DNA of 64,000 bases from Bolinopsis microptera (Eukaryota; Ctenophora; Tentaculata; Lobata; Bolinopsidae): positions 14,949,337 through 15,013,336 of the forward strand of contig NC_087080.1 in the NCBI RefSeq assembly GCF_026151205.1, read 5' to 3'. A program made the translations under genes and the position numbers. Shown here piece after piece: positions 53,102 through 64,000 of the stretch (the first letter of the stretch is position 1; each line of letters starts with the position of its first letter). The notes beneath the pieces were generated by a model, which saw only the letters and a list, made by a program, of their open reading frames with translations, did not search any database and was not told where the DNA came from.

Positions 53102-56100
53102 TTAGTTTCCATTAAACATGCCATTGTTCATTCTCTGTTGTCGCGCAATCTGTGCGATAAGTCCTCCTAAACATTCGATCATAGTAGCGTTATTAACCAC
53201 CACGTTGTTGTTTCCCGATGCAGCTGCTGCTCCAAGACTTGCTGCGGCAGCTCCGAGGAGTTCCAATGGGTTATTTGCACTTGCAGCTGCAGTTGCGGCT
53301 GCAGTTGCAGCTGCCGGGTTAGGTAGAGCTCCGTTGACTTGAACCTGTAAATTGTTATTGGGTTATTATGGTCAGTTCAAATATGAAATCGACTTTTCAA
53401 AACAAATCTTCAGCTGATAGCGCTTCTTGATTAATTTCATAATAAACATTATGAAATTAATCATTATTATACTACAAGGAGGGAAGAACAAACTAATAAC
53501 ATGGCCATGGGTCACCAGCAGCATAGCATCATACCATACCTGAGGTGCCTTTGCTTTCTCCGCGGCTGCAACTGCAGCTGCAGTGTGTTGGTGTAACTGC
53601 TGGACATGCTGGCTTGGTCCTGCACTGTTCCCCACTGTGGTAGCAACAGGTCCGAACATTCCCTGCATCAAACCATTCTCCCAGCCCGCTGCTCTAGCAG
53701 CCCAGGCGGGTGCTGCCCCAGTAAACCCAAGATAAGGGTTCGGGTTAGCTTGGGTTGTAAAGGCACAGTTAGCTGTGGCAGCCACACTTGCTGCTGCGCT
53801 AGTGATGTAAGGGTTGTGGATGGTTGCGAACTTCTTGTAGGATACGTCATTCTGTAAGCGAGCATCCTTGTCTTCTTCAACCAACCTGATTTTAGGTAAA
53901 CTCTTGGTGAGGTATTTATTTTGATCATTTTTCAGTGCTTCTAGTACCCTGCTCGCTACAACTCGCTACTGTTACAACATCTATTTATACATGTATCAGG
54001 AAATGCTCAAACATAATTTTCCTGATTTCATGAAAATAGACATGGAAGGCTTATAATAAAATCAAATGTTTGTATGACTGCAAGAAACATCAATCCAATT
54101 AAACAGTACGATCATCAAAGCAACCTTATGCTAGAAGATAATAATGAAGAAAGTGTCCTTAAGGATAAATCAAGCCGTGGTTAAAAGATCTTAATGCAGC
54201 ATGACGATCTGTTGTGTAATACTTACACCAAGATTTGGCGCAGTGCCTCCTGTACGTCTTCGTCCTTTCCCGACAATGTAATGAGACGTTCGTTGCCCAC
54301 AATTTGTTTTAGTGGCGTTGTGGTGATCTTGGTGTCAGTGCTTTCGCGGACCCGTTTAATTACCTATAAAACATATTGTGCTGTACAGCGAAAGAAGACA
54401 CTCTCGTATGATGAGTTTGCATGACTGATGAAATATTCTATGGCAAGATAGATATTTCTTCTCGTAGAAAATAACATATTAATAAATGAAGTTTTTTTGT
54501 TTTTTTTTGGAAAAAAATTAGGATGTTGAATGGACCTCAACTTTCAATGAAACATTCCTTGAATTAAGATCAGACTTTTTCAATGAATTGATTTGTTATT
54601 TCCACAACCTCTCCGTTTATAATTTGCCAACTAAGCTAATCGTCCATGTATGAAAGTTTTAAATTCAGCAGCACATTAATACAGCCAAACAAATCTTCTA
54701 CCAGGTTTAGTTTGAATTTTGTGCACTTAATCAAATTTTCACTCAGATATATTTGACTGAAACCCCATCTAAACGGAAGTTAACATCCAACTCAGCTCTC
54801 ACCTCTCCCTTGTTACCAATAATCTTGCTACAAGTAGAATTAGCAACAACTAGTTTCATTTGGTTTAGTCTCCATTTCGGAGGTAGATTGTGCATGTTGA
54901 CATCTTGCGAGGCCCCCACAATCTTTGATTGGACCTCCCCCAGAACAGTATGCACCTGAAAATTAATCTAGTCAGCCAAGGAAATATCAAGTTCAACATA
55001 AAGAAGGGGAATGGGGTATCTGATTACTACAATTTAATGAAGGTTGTGATATACTGCCGGTAAAACCACAAATGTGGCCTGAAATAAGCACCATATCTCT
55101 TATTCTGAAATAAGCACCATATCTCTTATTCTGAAATAAGCACCATATATCTATTATTCTGAAATAAGCACCATATCTCTTATTCTGAAATAAGCACCAT
55201 ATCTCTTATTCTGAAATGAGCACCATATCTCTTATTCTGAAATAAGCACCATATCTCTTATTCTGAAATAAGCACCATATCTCTTATTCTGAAATGAGCA
55301 CCATATCTCTTATTCTGAAATAAGCACCATATCTCTTATTCTGAAATGAGCACCATATCTCTTATTCTGAAATAAGCACCATATCTCTTATTCTGAAATA
55401 AGCACCATATCTCTTATTCACCATATCACTTATTCTCACCTGTTCCAGAGATCCGCCGATAAACAAAACGCGTTCATCTGTATTAGGGAAGTACTCGTCA
55501 TTTTTGCTCATAAAAAGTTTAGGTGCAACTTCTTTGAGCTTCCTCATCTTGTCGCCTCCTTTACCAAGGAGTTTTCCGGCGATCTGAAAGAAGATTAATT
55601 ATTTATTAAGATGCCAGGCCATGACAAAATAAAGTTCGTTGGTGATTCTGGGGAAAAGTAGACATGTCGTCGTCTAAATGTTGGTTTGAACATATTTCTA
55701 ACTTTCTAGAGCTTTCTTAATTAATCTTAGCATAGGGGTAGATTTTATGAGTAATCCAAGTTAAGTTGCTAGTACAATAATTATAGAGCCGTAGAATATT
55801 TAAAAAATTAAAGACAGTGAGCTGCATCACAGTTCAAATCCGGTTTGTCGGTAAAAATTCTTAGTCGCGCAATTTTCTATCGGGTAAAAACTGGTTTCAC
55901 TTGCAATGTAGAAGATTCTGGAAACAAATAATTGTTACGATAAGGTAATCACGTGATAGTTACAGTCTTCAGATACGTTTCGCCCGGCTTCTATTGTTGA
56001 ATTAATAACATCAATTTAATTGTTCCTGACCTTGCAAGCATCACTTAAAATTCCAGTCATTTAAATTTCTACAGATCATGGCAAATTAACGACGCCAATC

Positions 56101-56684
56101 TAGACAGTGAAGGACAAATGAATGTTCCATTGCGGGACTAATTTGTCAGACAATGTACGGGTTATTGATAAGAGTATTCAGTGCAACACTGTCATATTGC
56201 TTGTCACACTCTTACAGTCCTCTTATAGTCTATTACTGCTATTTGTATTACAGCGCGAGAATTATGTTAAATCCAGCAGCCCACTTGGATGTGTTATTCT
56301 AAAAATGCTCCATGAATTGCACGACTTGTTTTACTCAATCAACAAGTTCAAAACAAAATCTGTCTTAAACGCTCTTCAGTAGCTCAAACTGCGAGTCACA
56401 CCCTTTTTTTTCAAACTGCTTAAATTCCTTAAAAACGTGAAACATGTTCCAAACTGCTTTAAATTTCTTAAAAAGGTCAAACATTTCTAAATTCCTGCTC
56501 AGACAAAGCGTACACGTACTTGATGAGGAACAAGGCACTTCACAGAGACAGCATGATAAGAATTCCGTTTAGGAGGGGGTAGCTCCTCTTCGCTCACTGA
56601 ACCCTCTCTCTTTCTCCTGTTTAGTGGAATGCTATGCTGGGAGCTGGGTGAATCTGGTGAGCCGGTCCCATTCTCTGACATCAT
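53102..56684 (-). CDS. NOVA-like KH-domain RNA-binding protein (two KH domains)
   Basis: Six exons join in phase to 395 residues: 56520-56684, 55440-55583, 54803-54955, 54227-54363, 53540-53885, 53102-53344. The start ATGATG at 56684 follows an in-frame TAA; the stop is TAA at 53102-53104. KH1 (about 45-112) has KCLVPHQIAGKLLGKGGDK and FPNTDERVLFIGG, matching the NOVA/Pasilla KH1 pattern (FYPGTTERVCLIQG). KH2 (about 135-200) has MKLVVANSTCSKIIGNKGEV with GxxG as GNKG, and NERLITLSG. Then come a SYKKF...NPY segment like that after NOVA KH2, and an Ala-rich region (about 227-360). NOVA proteins normally have a third KH at the C-terminus; here the frame stops after the Ala-rich part. The family binds YCAY clusters and controls alternative splicing in the nucleus. 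A basic RKR and acidic stretch precede KH1. It could also be a divergent PCBP-type protein, which I think less likely. Confidence 0.85.
53429..53462. repeat. Perfect inverted repeat, 15-bp arms
   Basis: GATTAATTTCATAAT at 53429-53443, loop AAAC, exact complement at 53448-53462. It sits in the last intron of the NOVA-like gene, between the Ala-coding exons. Confidence 0.85.
55078..55432 (-). repeat. 26-bp minisatellite with splice-acceptor-like core
   Basis: About 13-14 copies of a 26-bp unit. On the minus (sense) strand each reads AATAAGAGATATGG then TGCTTATTTCAG. The last 12 nt mimic a pyrimidine-rich 3' splice site. The array begins 8 nt inside intron 2 of the NOVA-like gene, directly after the donor at 55439. 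Confidence 0.94.
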
Positions 56685-58830
56685 GCTTTAAGGGGTATGT
56701 TCAGTTAGATGTTAAGACAAAATTTGTTAAAGCGATTAATGAACAAGAAATGAGTTCTGACATTTTATGTACAGAATTTTAATTATTACACCAGCTGATC
56801 TACCAACTAAAGTGCATCTTAACATTGCGTTAATTTTGAGACAATCTATATGTTTTTGTCTTCAGTCTCAGTCGCTATAACATGACGAGTGGCACGAGGG
56901 AAGTCAATTTTGTTAACGTTTGACTTATATCGTGAAATTTAGTGGAATGTTCAGGAATGTTTAGAGGAACAGCAGGAACCACGTGATGCCCATATAAGGA
57001 GCTTAACACGAGGAGGAGTGTGCATGAGACTTGTATATCCAGTGTGTAAGACGAAACGCTCACTAAACATGCAAGTTCACCGACCAGATAGATAATATGA
57101 TTGTTGACTATCTTGGAGAACGGAACAAAACCAAATTAATTGGTAAATTGGAACACAAAGAATGTCGCCCTATAAAACATGTAAAAATAGGCAAAGAACA
57201 GCTGCTTTTATAAATTGCTCGGATTTCGGAAACACCTTGTGGCTAATATAAGTTGCATAAATTGCTTTGTATCCGCCCCAGTTTGTTCACTCGAAATAAA
57301 TTGGATTAATTACGGTAATTGTTCGGGAGGGCACGGCACGTACCATCTAGGTCACCAACTAACACCTCATACAATAAATTACCAAACAGAGAAGCCTTTT
57401 AAAGAACCGATTATATCACAAAAAGGAGCTCTGTTATCGTCTTAACTTGATAAAGACCGAGCCAGGGAGCTTGAAAAGGTGAAACACAAGGTAAGTGCAA
57501 GCGCAACAAACAACGGGTTGTGTGACAGTTCTAGCACATAACACTGCGTATGTGCACATACCATTGTACGTATGTGGTCAGACATGGTGCATTAATTTCT
57601 TACAACAAATCAGGAACAATATTAATGGATTTAAAACTAGCCCGTAGCTCTACAAAAGTTTGTTAATCCACAAGGAACATATTAAAAGTAACATTATACT
57701 ACTATACTACAAATAAATTGCAGCAACAGAGAAAGGTTGGGGTGGTGAGGTGGTAAAATTAAATAAACAGGATAGTAGCTGCTCAAGATACAAGCGGTAC
57801 ATCTTACCGGTAACACACACACACACACACACACACACGCAACCGGCAATACAACGGAACAACCATCAAGTTATACATACATATACACACCGCCTGTATC
57901 GACTACCCACCAGGATGTGTATTTCATATCTATTTTGGTAATGGTCTAGCGACGGTTTTAATTAAGGATATTACATTATCCTCCTGCTCTCCCGGTACAT
58001 ACTATAACCCGGTACATAATATAACCCGGTACATAATATAACCCGGTACATACCCGGTGGTGACAAGAGCCTGGGAGAGCGCTCTGAGGAATAAGGAATG
58101 TTCCGAGATGTTGAAAAGGAAACAAGCCGGATAACAAACATAAACCGGGAATGCGGGGAAGTGGAATTGAATCTGATTACCCTGAAACCCAATCGTATCT
58201 CGTTATTCGATTAAACATATCTGGGTCAAGGCCTGAAATGTAACACTACACGTGGTAGGTGCTATAGGAAGTGCTATAGGAAGTGCTATAGGAAGGTGCC
58301 AGGCTGAGCTGTAAATGTACATATTATAAAGGTCTAGTAACTACCAAGTGGTACTGACAACTGGAGGAACTAGCTGTAAAACACCAGTAAAGGGGCCAGT
58401 AAAAGGGCCAGTAAAGAGAGGGGCCCGGATACTATTAACACAAGTTAACAATGCAACTAGAACTCTCTCTCTACACTGGAACGAAAGCAAGGGAACCTCT
58501 CTGTTTTCACATGTGATTCCACATTCCAATCAGGTATGATACACTTAGGAATGTGAGAAAACAAACAAAACAAATGATGATCTGTGAAGAATTTCACGAG
58601 CCAGAATGTGCCCTAAGCGTGTATCCGAGTGCGCTACCCTGGCACCCAATACAGTTCAAAAGATTGATCCATTGTATACTTGTATAGTGGGACCGTTGCA
58701 AACAATAGGGAAACACCAGATATCGTATAAAATTGATTGCATGGTATGAGGTACTGGGTATTTGTTAAAATCAATACCATATTACATGCAGCATGAAGAG
58801 TAGTTCTCTAATAGGGCATAATTAATGAAG

Positions 58831-58882
58831 AATTATCATAAAATACCCAGACATATATATGTCTGGGTATTTTATGATAATT
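58831..58882. repeat. Perfect 52-bp palindrome
   Basis: AATTATCATAAAATACCCAG then ACATAT is followed directly by its exact complement. It has no spacer and no mismatch. Cruciform extrusion is possible. Confidence 0.95.
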
Positions 58883-60081
58883 AATATGCATATTAATAAC
58901 TACCAATATTATACAGACACATCAACATTAAACAACCAATCGGGGTAGTTTTTGTGTTCACATCAAAGCAGTTACATCCTTGTTCAATTCTAATCATGCA
59001 GCTCACTTCATGCCTGCTCTATAATAGTGCATACTGTAAACATAGCACTATTAACTATTATTTTAATAGGGGGACTATGTATTTTTAAAGCGTTTAATGG
59101 TCATATTACTGGAATTCAAAAAGCACGGCCGCTCTTGAGAGGGCTGCAGAAACATAAAGCAGCCTGCTTATCAAGGTTTTCTTTATCAGTTTCAACATAC
59201 ATGTATAGACGCTTTCTTAAATTAGTTGTGGAACTGTTGTAACTTGCTGTAATTTGGATCTGATTCTAGTTTGTATGCTAATCAGCGGATCTTTAAAGCC
59301 GGAATCGCAAGATCCCTGTATACAAGTTCACAACTGAAACTAGAAACAAAGGAACAACCTCATGCCTAAACTGAGATACCTGCATACCTACAGGCTACAT
59401 CAGTAGGAACAGTTTGTCACGGTATCACACTTAACATCTCTACATCTTCACCCGAAATAATGTATACTTTTGTCGCCACGTGCGTGACTACATTAGCGGA
59501 GTGTAACAGCAAATTAGGGTGATATTCTGCCTCGATGAACCGGAAGTTATCGCCGCATTATATTTATGGGGCAGGGCATAAATGTCATATAGTCATATGT
59601 GTAACTCTGAAATTCGGCAGAAAAAAAAACACGTACTAACCCGTACTAATTAATTAGTGCGTGTTTGGATGCGATTTTTACGTAATAAACGGAATTGCAT
59701 GAATGTAATCTGACAAACTAAATACATCAGTTGGACGGATCAATATGTGGCAGAATGTAATGTTCCAGCAAGCTCATTTAATCGGTGGAGGGGGTCAACT
59801 CTTTCCATTTATATTTTAGAAATTTTTGTGAGACCAACTTGGCGCTTTGGCGATTATCTTAAGAATTTTGCTGGTGGAAATTTGAGTTTGCGGGACAAAT
59901 CTCTTGAACATTTATTTCTCTCTTCCTAACCCACATCATATCTTCTAACTCACTGTACAAACAATAAGATCATCAAATAAAGCCTCAGTTTGAGATTCTA
60001 TTCATAGAGACTGGCAGCTGAGCAGATATCATGTTCCCACCTAATTACCGAGTTTAACACAATAACACAATATCACACGAT

Positions 60082-60213
60082 ACATCTAGCACAGGTACCA
60101 GTATTATATACACCTAGCACCGGTACCAGTATTATATACATCTAGCACTGGTACCAGTATTATATACATCTAGCACAGGTACACATCTAGCACAGGTACC
60201 AGTATTATATACA
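60082..60213. repeat. Roughly 29-bp minisatellite
   Basis: Four to five copies of a unit containing CTAGCACNGGTACCAGTATT and ATATACA, with one shortened copy near 60172. It generates a spurious minus-strand open frame. Confidence 0.85.
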
Positions 60214-61698
60214 GCTACACACCTGACACCTAACCATATCAGACAGGAGTCAAGCACATGCAAACATATTAGAATTAGAGTTCGGAGATATAGCAATTTC
60301 AACAAAAAACTGTCTATAATTTGCACGAGTGCCGATTTAACCGTGCTCAGTGGCTTGGTCACAACCATGACCATCAACATGTACTAGAAACAAAGTGGTC
60401 ACACACAGACCACAGCGCTACATAGACAGAACAACTTACAGAGCACTATCTAATACACTAATGTCTAATACACGTTGGTGGTTTCCGTCACGAATACTCT
60501 TTCTTACAGAAACCACCAACTTGTACCTTTATTTGTCACCAATCCTTATTTGAAAACTAAGTGAATCTAATACTACTGTTTGGGTTATAAAGAAATGTTT
60601 TGTCTAACGTATTTATCGTTGAAATATTTGGTGCACCGATATATCACGTTGCAATGGTATGACCTATAGAATTAATACAGACCTTCAACTATTTGAAGAA
60701 TTACCATTACTGTCTTAGTGCTCCGGCGACCGGCACGAACTTAAAATGATTACAAAAAGTTTAAAGAGTCTGTATTAATAATGGACATTATTTAAAGGCC
60801 TGCACTTAAATTAGTGCCTACATTTTATTCAATATATCCACCAATCACAAGAAAGGACCACGATCAACACGAGAGAACAACACAACAGTAACTAAAAAAA
60901 ACACAACGAACTAATTTCTGTGAAGTGTTGCAATTAGTGAAGCTCTCTCCAGTAACTTCAACGCAGCGAAGAGAGCGAGTGAAACAGTAAAGCACACTGA
61001 TTGAGTACATGTTAAATAAATCGAGCAAATCTACAGGAAATGTACATTGTACATGTAGATATATATATACTGCTCAGCATTATAACGTCCAACAAGCCGG
61101 TTGTTGATAAAAAGTACAAATATAGTCTTCTTTTATAGAAAATGTTGCCTTGCTTCAAAGGATGCTTGACGAAAGTTAAGTAGAACAAAGCTGGATTTAA
61201 AATATCGCATCCTTACAGTTTCCTTGATAAAGGCAAAAAGTGCATGACAGCGTGATTTGACGATCTATATAAATTTACTTTTTAAATGTTCTCTCTTTTA
61301 TCTTTGTCTGCCCACTCCTAGAAAGTGCAACCAGTGGCATTGTCTTATTATTTAAACTCTTATCTCGAGTAAAAATATGTTTATAAAACGAAAATACGTG
61401 CCAAACCAACTGTTAGTCGATTAATAATAATAATGAAGTTTGTCAGTGCGCTTCTTACCTTGTATCCAGCAGATAATTACACGTATTTTACGACCATCCA
61501 GATTCGAACTACCGTTTTCTAATAAATAAAAAACATCCCTATATAACACCGACCAAATTATATAACCACAAATTACAAATTACATGAAACGAGTTTCAAA
61601 GAGAAGACGAGAGAGTTTATATGAGTTTATATGCTAAACATTCTAGATGCGTTATGATTATTATTTTTATCATCAAACTTCAAACTGAGCCCACTTTT

Positions 61699-63887
61699 CT
61701 AAGCTCTGGCTATGAGCTCGGGATGGATTGCTTCTTTGGGGACGTCTTTGTGTACTGTACCGCTGTTGGGGATATCCCCCAGTTCTTTGATACCATCCTT
61801 GTCAATTATCTGAAATGATTGGTAAATGTTACATGTTATTACTATTAGAGTTATGTATTGACAACAAAGTGCTATCGGCAGATTTTATGTGAAATTAGGT
61901 TGCCTAGGAATCTGTCGGAAGGACGCCTAATACACAGTTTACGCACAAACATCACTCAGCACATGGCTGTCGCACGGGTATCAAGCACACATACCATAAC
62001 ATCCAGTGTTATGTTATGTTATGTTGAAATTGTGTTATGTTATGTTGGTAATTGCCTGTAAAAGCCGTACACTGACGTAACACAAAGTTAAGTGATTATC
62101 AATAGCTTTAAGTCCCGAAAATTGGACCCCCAGGTGATGTCAAAATCAGAAAATAAATAAATATCGCTGTCTCTCGACACCACTTTAGAGTTTAGAGACC
62201 TAGAGGGTCGCACACTTAAGATTAATAAATACGAATATTATACACCATGGTATACACCATAGTATACACCATAGTATACACCATGGTATCATTATCAATA
62301 CCATTATATTACCATTACCAATTCTAAAAGTAAAGATAAAAACACGTACAACTATACACACTGTAGAAACATCGTTTCTAGTTACATGTAACTAGAAACG
62401 ATGTTTCTACAAGTGTGAGCCCCTCCGAGCAGTGTATGTACTAAATTCTAGAACTAGTTCTAAAGTTTTAATGGACTTACATCATGTTTTGACACGTGAC
62501 AAAGATTAGCCAATGAGCATTGCATGGCCAACTGCCAAGTCAGAGGCCATTTTAAAATGACAACGCTCTAAAAAGCAACAAATTCAAAAAATATTTAGCA
62601 TTTGAATTATTGCTAAAAATACTCGAGCAAATGCACTTTGCGGTGAAATTGTGGGATTTAGCTTGTACACAGGAAATTAAAAACCACAATTCGAATAAAG
62701 CTAGAGGTTTAACATTTCAATATTCGATACACTCTAAGAAATCTGGGAGCATCATGCCAAGGTCCATAGAGCAATTATACTTATATTAGTATTGATTATA
62801 TTATATCTATCTGACTTCATGTACATTGTATGTATTGTATATTGTACATTGTACATTGTACATTGTATACTCTCAGAAGTTAGTGATCCATGTACCTCCT
62901 GTCATCTGTAACCCAAGACCCCCTTTAGAAGTGTCCATCTACCCATAATCTACATAGTTTATTTTAGGATTTGTGCCAAATACAGTGCTGGTATCAACAA
63001 AGCACCAAACAGGACTATGTACACAACTACTCAACAGTTTGAACAAAATTCTGATTTATAAGAGAATAAAACAGCTAACAATTTACAGAAATAAAGCAAC
63101 AAAATTATCAAAATAACAATGTGTTCTGACAACATCACGTACCTTGACAGAGAAAGCATTGAGATTAACAATAAATCGAGACTGGACTTCTCGAATACAG
63201 GTTTTGAGGAGATCAACAGCTTGATCTTTAGTCATGTCCTCTCTGTAATATCGATCCAGTGTGGACAGGATAAAGAAGGAACCGTAACCGTGTGCAGCAA
63301 ACTTCTCCTGGTTAATTACTGATTAGCGCTTTGTTTGGAGCTGTCGTGGTTAAAAGTTACATTCGTGGTATAGTAACACGTAGTGGCTTTGTGTTTCAGA
63401 TACAATGGTCTGAAGTTGCATTCCTTTCATTCCTTTCTCATAAATTATTGAATAGGTGCCAGAAAATTTACATTTTAGGAAAGTCAATTGTTCATGACTG
63501 ACAATAGATGGTGAAAGTTTTGGCTCAATTGTACCGCTAAGCCGAGAAGGTTTCCGACTTTTAATTATAAATTCCAAAACTCAATGGTTTACCAACTTTC
63601 ATTTTGGGGGCAAGAATAGCTGAATGAATCAGGAACCTCGAGTTTAATTATGATGAACAAAGACATCAGATAAATATAATGGTTCGGTAATACTCAAACC
63701 ACAATATATCATTATAATTATTCCCTCCTCCAAAACCAATTATTTATAATAAACCGTTCTTTCAAACCTTTGTCATAGCTGCGAGGTAGTCCATGAAGTA
63801 AAGACTAGGAGTTCCATCGTCCTCTACACCAGCTAAAAGCAGGTTAACCATATACGGTCCACGACTACGCAGAGCCTGGGCCATCAC
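61699..63887 (-). CDS. PSMB2: Proteasome subunit beta type-2 (3' three exons, partial)
   Basis: This is a non-catalytic-type beta ring subunit (beta 4) of the 20S core proteasome. Exons on the minus strand: 63768-63887, 63143-63307, 61699-61809, all in phase 0, giving 131 C-terminal residues. Landmarks: [15 protein letters not shown] then YFMDYLAAM (family: DYLAALAKA), [20 protein letters not shown], and [15 protein letters not shown] joined to [10 protein letters not shown]. These match the PSMB2 C-terminal half closely. The C-terminus extends to about 36 residues after the last junction, longer than the human tail (IIDKNGIHDL plus about ten). The N-terminal exons lie past the window's right edge. 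Confidence 0.95.
61810..63142. other. PSMB2 last intron with repeats
   Basis: A 1.3-kb intron with GTTAT repeats at 62009-62046, TATACCATRG repeats at 62240-62287, a perfect 50-bp palindrome at 62362-62411 and GTACATT repeats at 62820-62868. No nested gene is recognised. Confidence 0.6.
62362..62411. repeat. Perfect 50-bp palindrome
   Basis: TGTAGAAACATCGTTTCTAG then TTACA is followed directly by its exact complement. It is unrelated in sequence to the palindromes at 9369 and 58831. Confidence 0.95.
63308..63767. other. PSMB2 intron
   Basis: A 460-bp intron with a GTTTGA donor (minus strand) and an AACCAG acceptor. The 75-codon minus-strand open frame inside it has no recognisable signature and is not called. 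Confidence 0.7.
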
Positions 63888-64000
63888 CTGCACACATTCT
63901 CGTCATGTTTGTGTCAATAAATTAAAATATATAACAGAGAACTGATTATTTCCCAGTCACGGCAACTTCAGCACAGGTTAAGTATGTACTTGCAAGAAAA

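Larger units (their letters stand above)
56685..61698. other. Intergenic stretch with many short repeats
   Basis: Between the 5' end of the NOVA-like gene and the 3' end of PSMB2. It holds (CA)n at 57811-57838, ACCCGGTACATAATATA copies at 58000-58050, GTGCTATAGGAA copies at 58258-58295, a perfect palindrome at 58831-58882, a roughly 29-bp CATCTAGCACNGGTACCAG repeat at about 60082-60213, and an inverted repeat (GTTGGTGGTTTC/GAAACCACCAAC) at 60474-60511. The NOVA-like promoter should lie near its right-hand side of 56685. No further gene is supported. Confidence 0.5.

Noticed and set aside
61480-61530. Second B-box-like GTTCGAATCTGG on the minus strand
   Set aside because: No foldable cloverleaf could be drawn around it.

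Overview
The window looks like part of an animal (metazoan) nuclear genome, probably an invertebrate. It is AT-rich, with GT-AG spliced genes, introns up to about 13 kb, eukaryotic tRNA genes (one with an intron), non-LTR retrotransposon tails, pogo- and hAT-type DNA transposons and very many minisatellites. A NOVA-like KH splicing factor and a PSMB2-type proteasome subunit support an animal. The species cannot be named from the sequence alone. Exon boundaries below were worked out by hand from splice signals, codon phase and remembered family alignments.

Layout. 1-13 kb: no confident protein exon, only repeats (36-bp, 19-bp, 16-bp and 10-bp minisatellites), a 903-bp pogo-like element inserted in a LINE tail, a hAT-type MITE and hairpins. 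13.1-36.0 kb (+): the 3' five exons of fructose-1,6-bisphosphatase. Its introns hold a tRNA-Asn, a roughly 50-copy 32-bp array rich in 5' splice-site-like motifs, an antisense nested gene for a small predicted secreted protein (21.2-22.1 kb), a second hAT-type MITE, a tandem CRE/E-box array, an intron-containing tRNA-Tyr and five identical tRNA-Asp genes. 36.8-45.4 kb (-): a complete ten-exon POLA2 gene (DNA polymerase alpha B subunit), convergent with FBP, with a second antisense predicted secreted-protein gene in its third intron. 45.7-47.1 kb (-): a single-exon C2H2 zinc-finger gene. 47.6-49.1 kb (-): a glutaredoxin-DEP-DUF547 fusion gene. 53.1-56.7 kb (-): a complete six-exon two-KH NOVA-like gene. 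61.7-63.9 kb (-): the last three exons of PSMB2, whose 5' part lies beyond the window.

The protein genes are mostly housekeeping functions (gluconeogenesis, replication priming, proteasome) and do not form a pathway. The unusual content is architectural. Minisatellite and segmental expansions repeatedly touch splice sites: duplicated exon ends with their 5' splice sites in FBP and POLA2, a 5'-splice-site-like array in FBP, and a 3'-splice-site-like array in the NOVA-like gene. tRNA genes are packed into an FBP intron up to 23 nt from an exon. Two cysteine-poor predicted secreted proteins are nested antisense inside introns of housekeeping genes.
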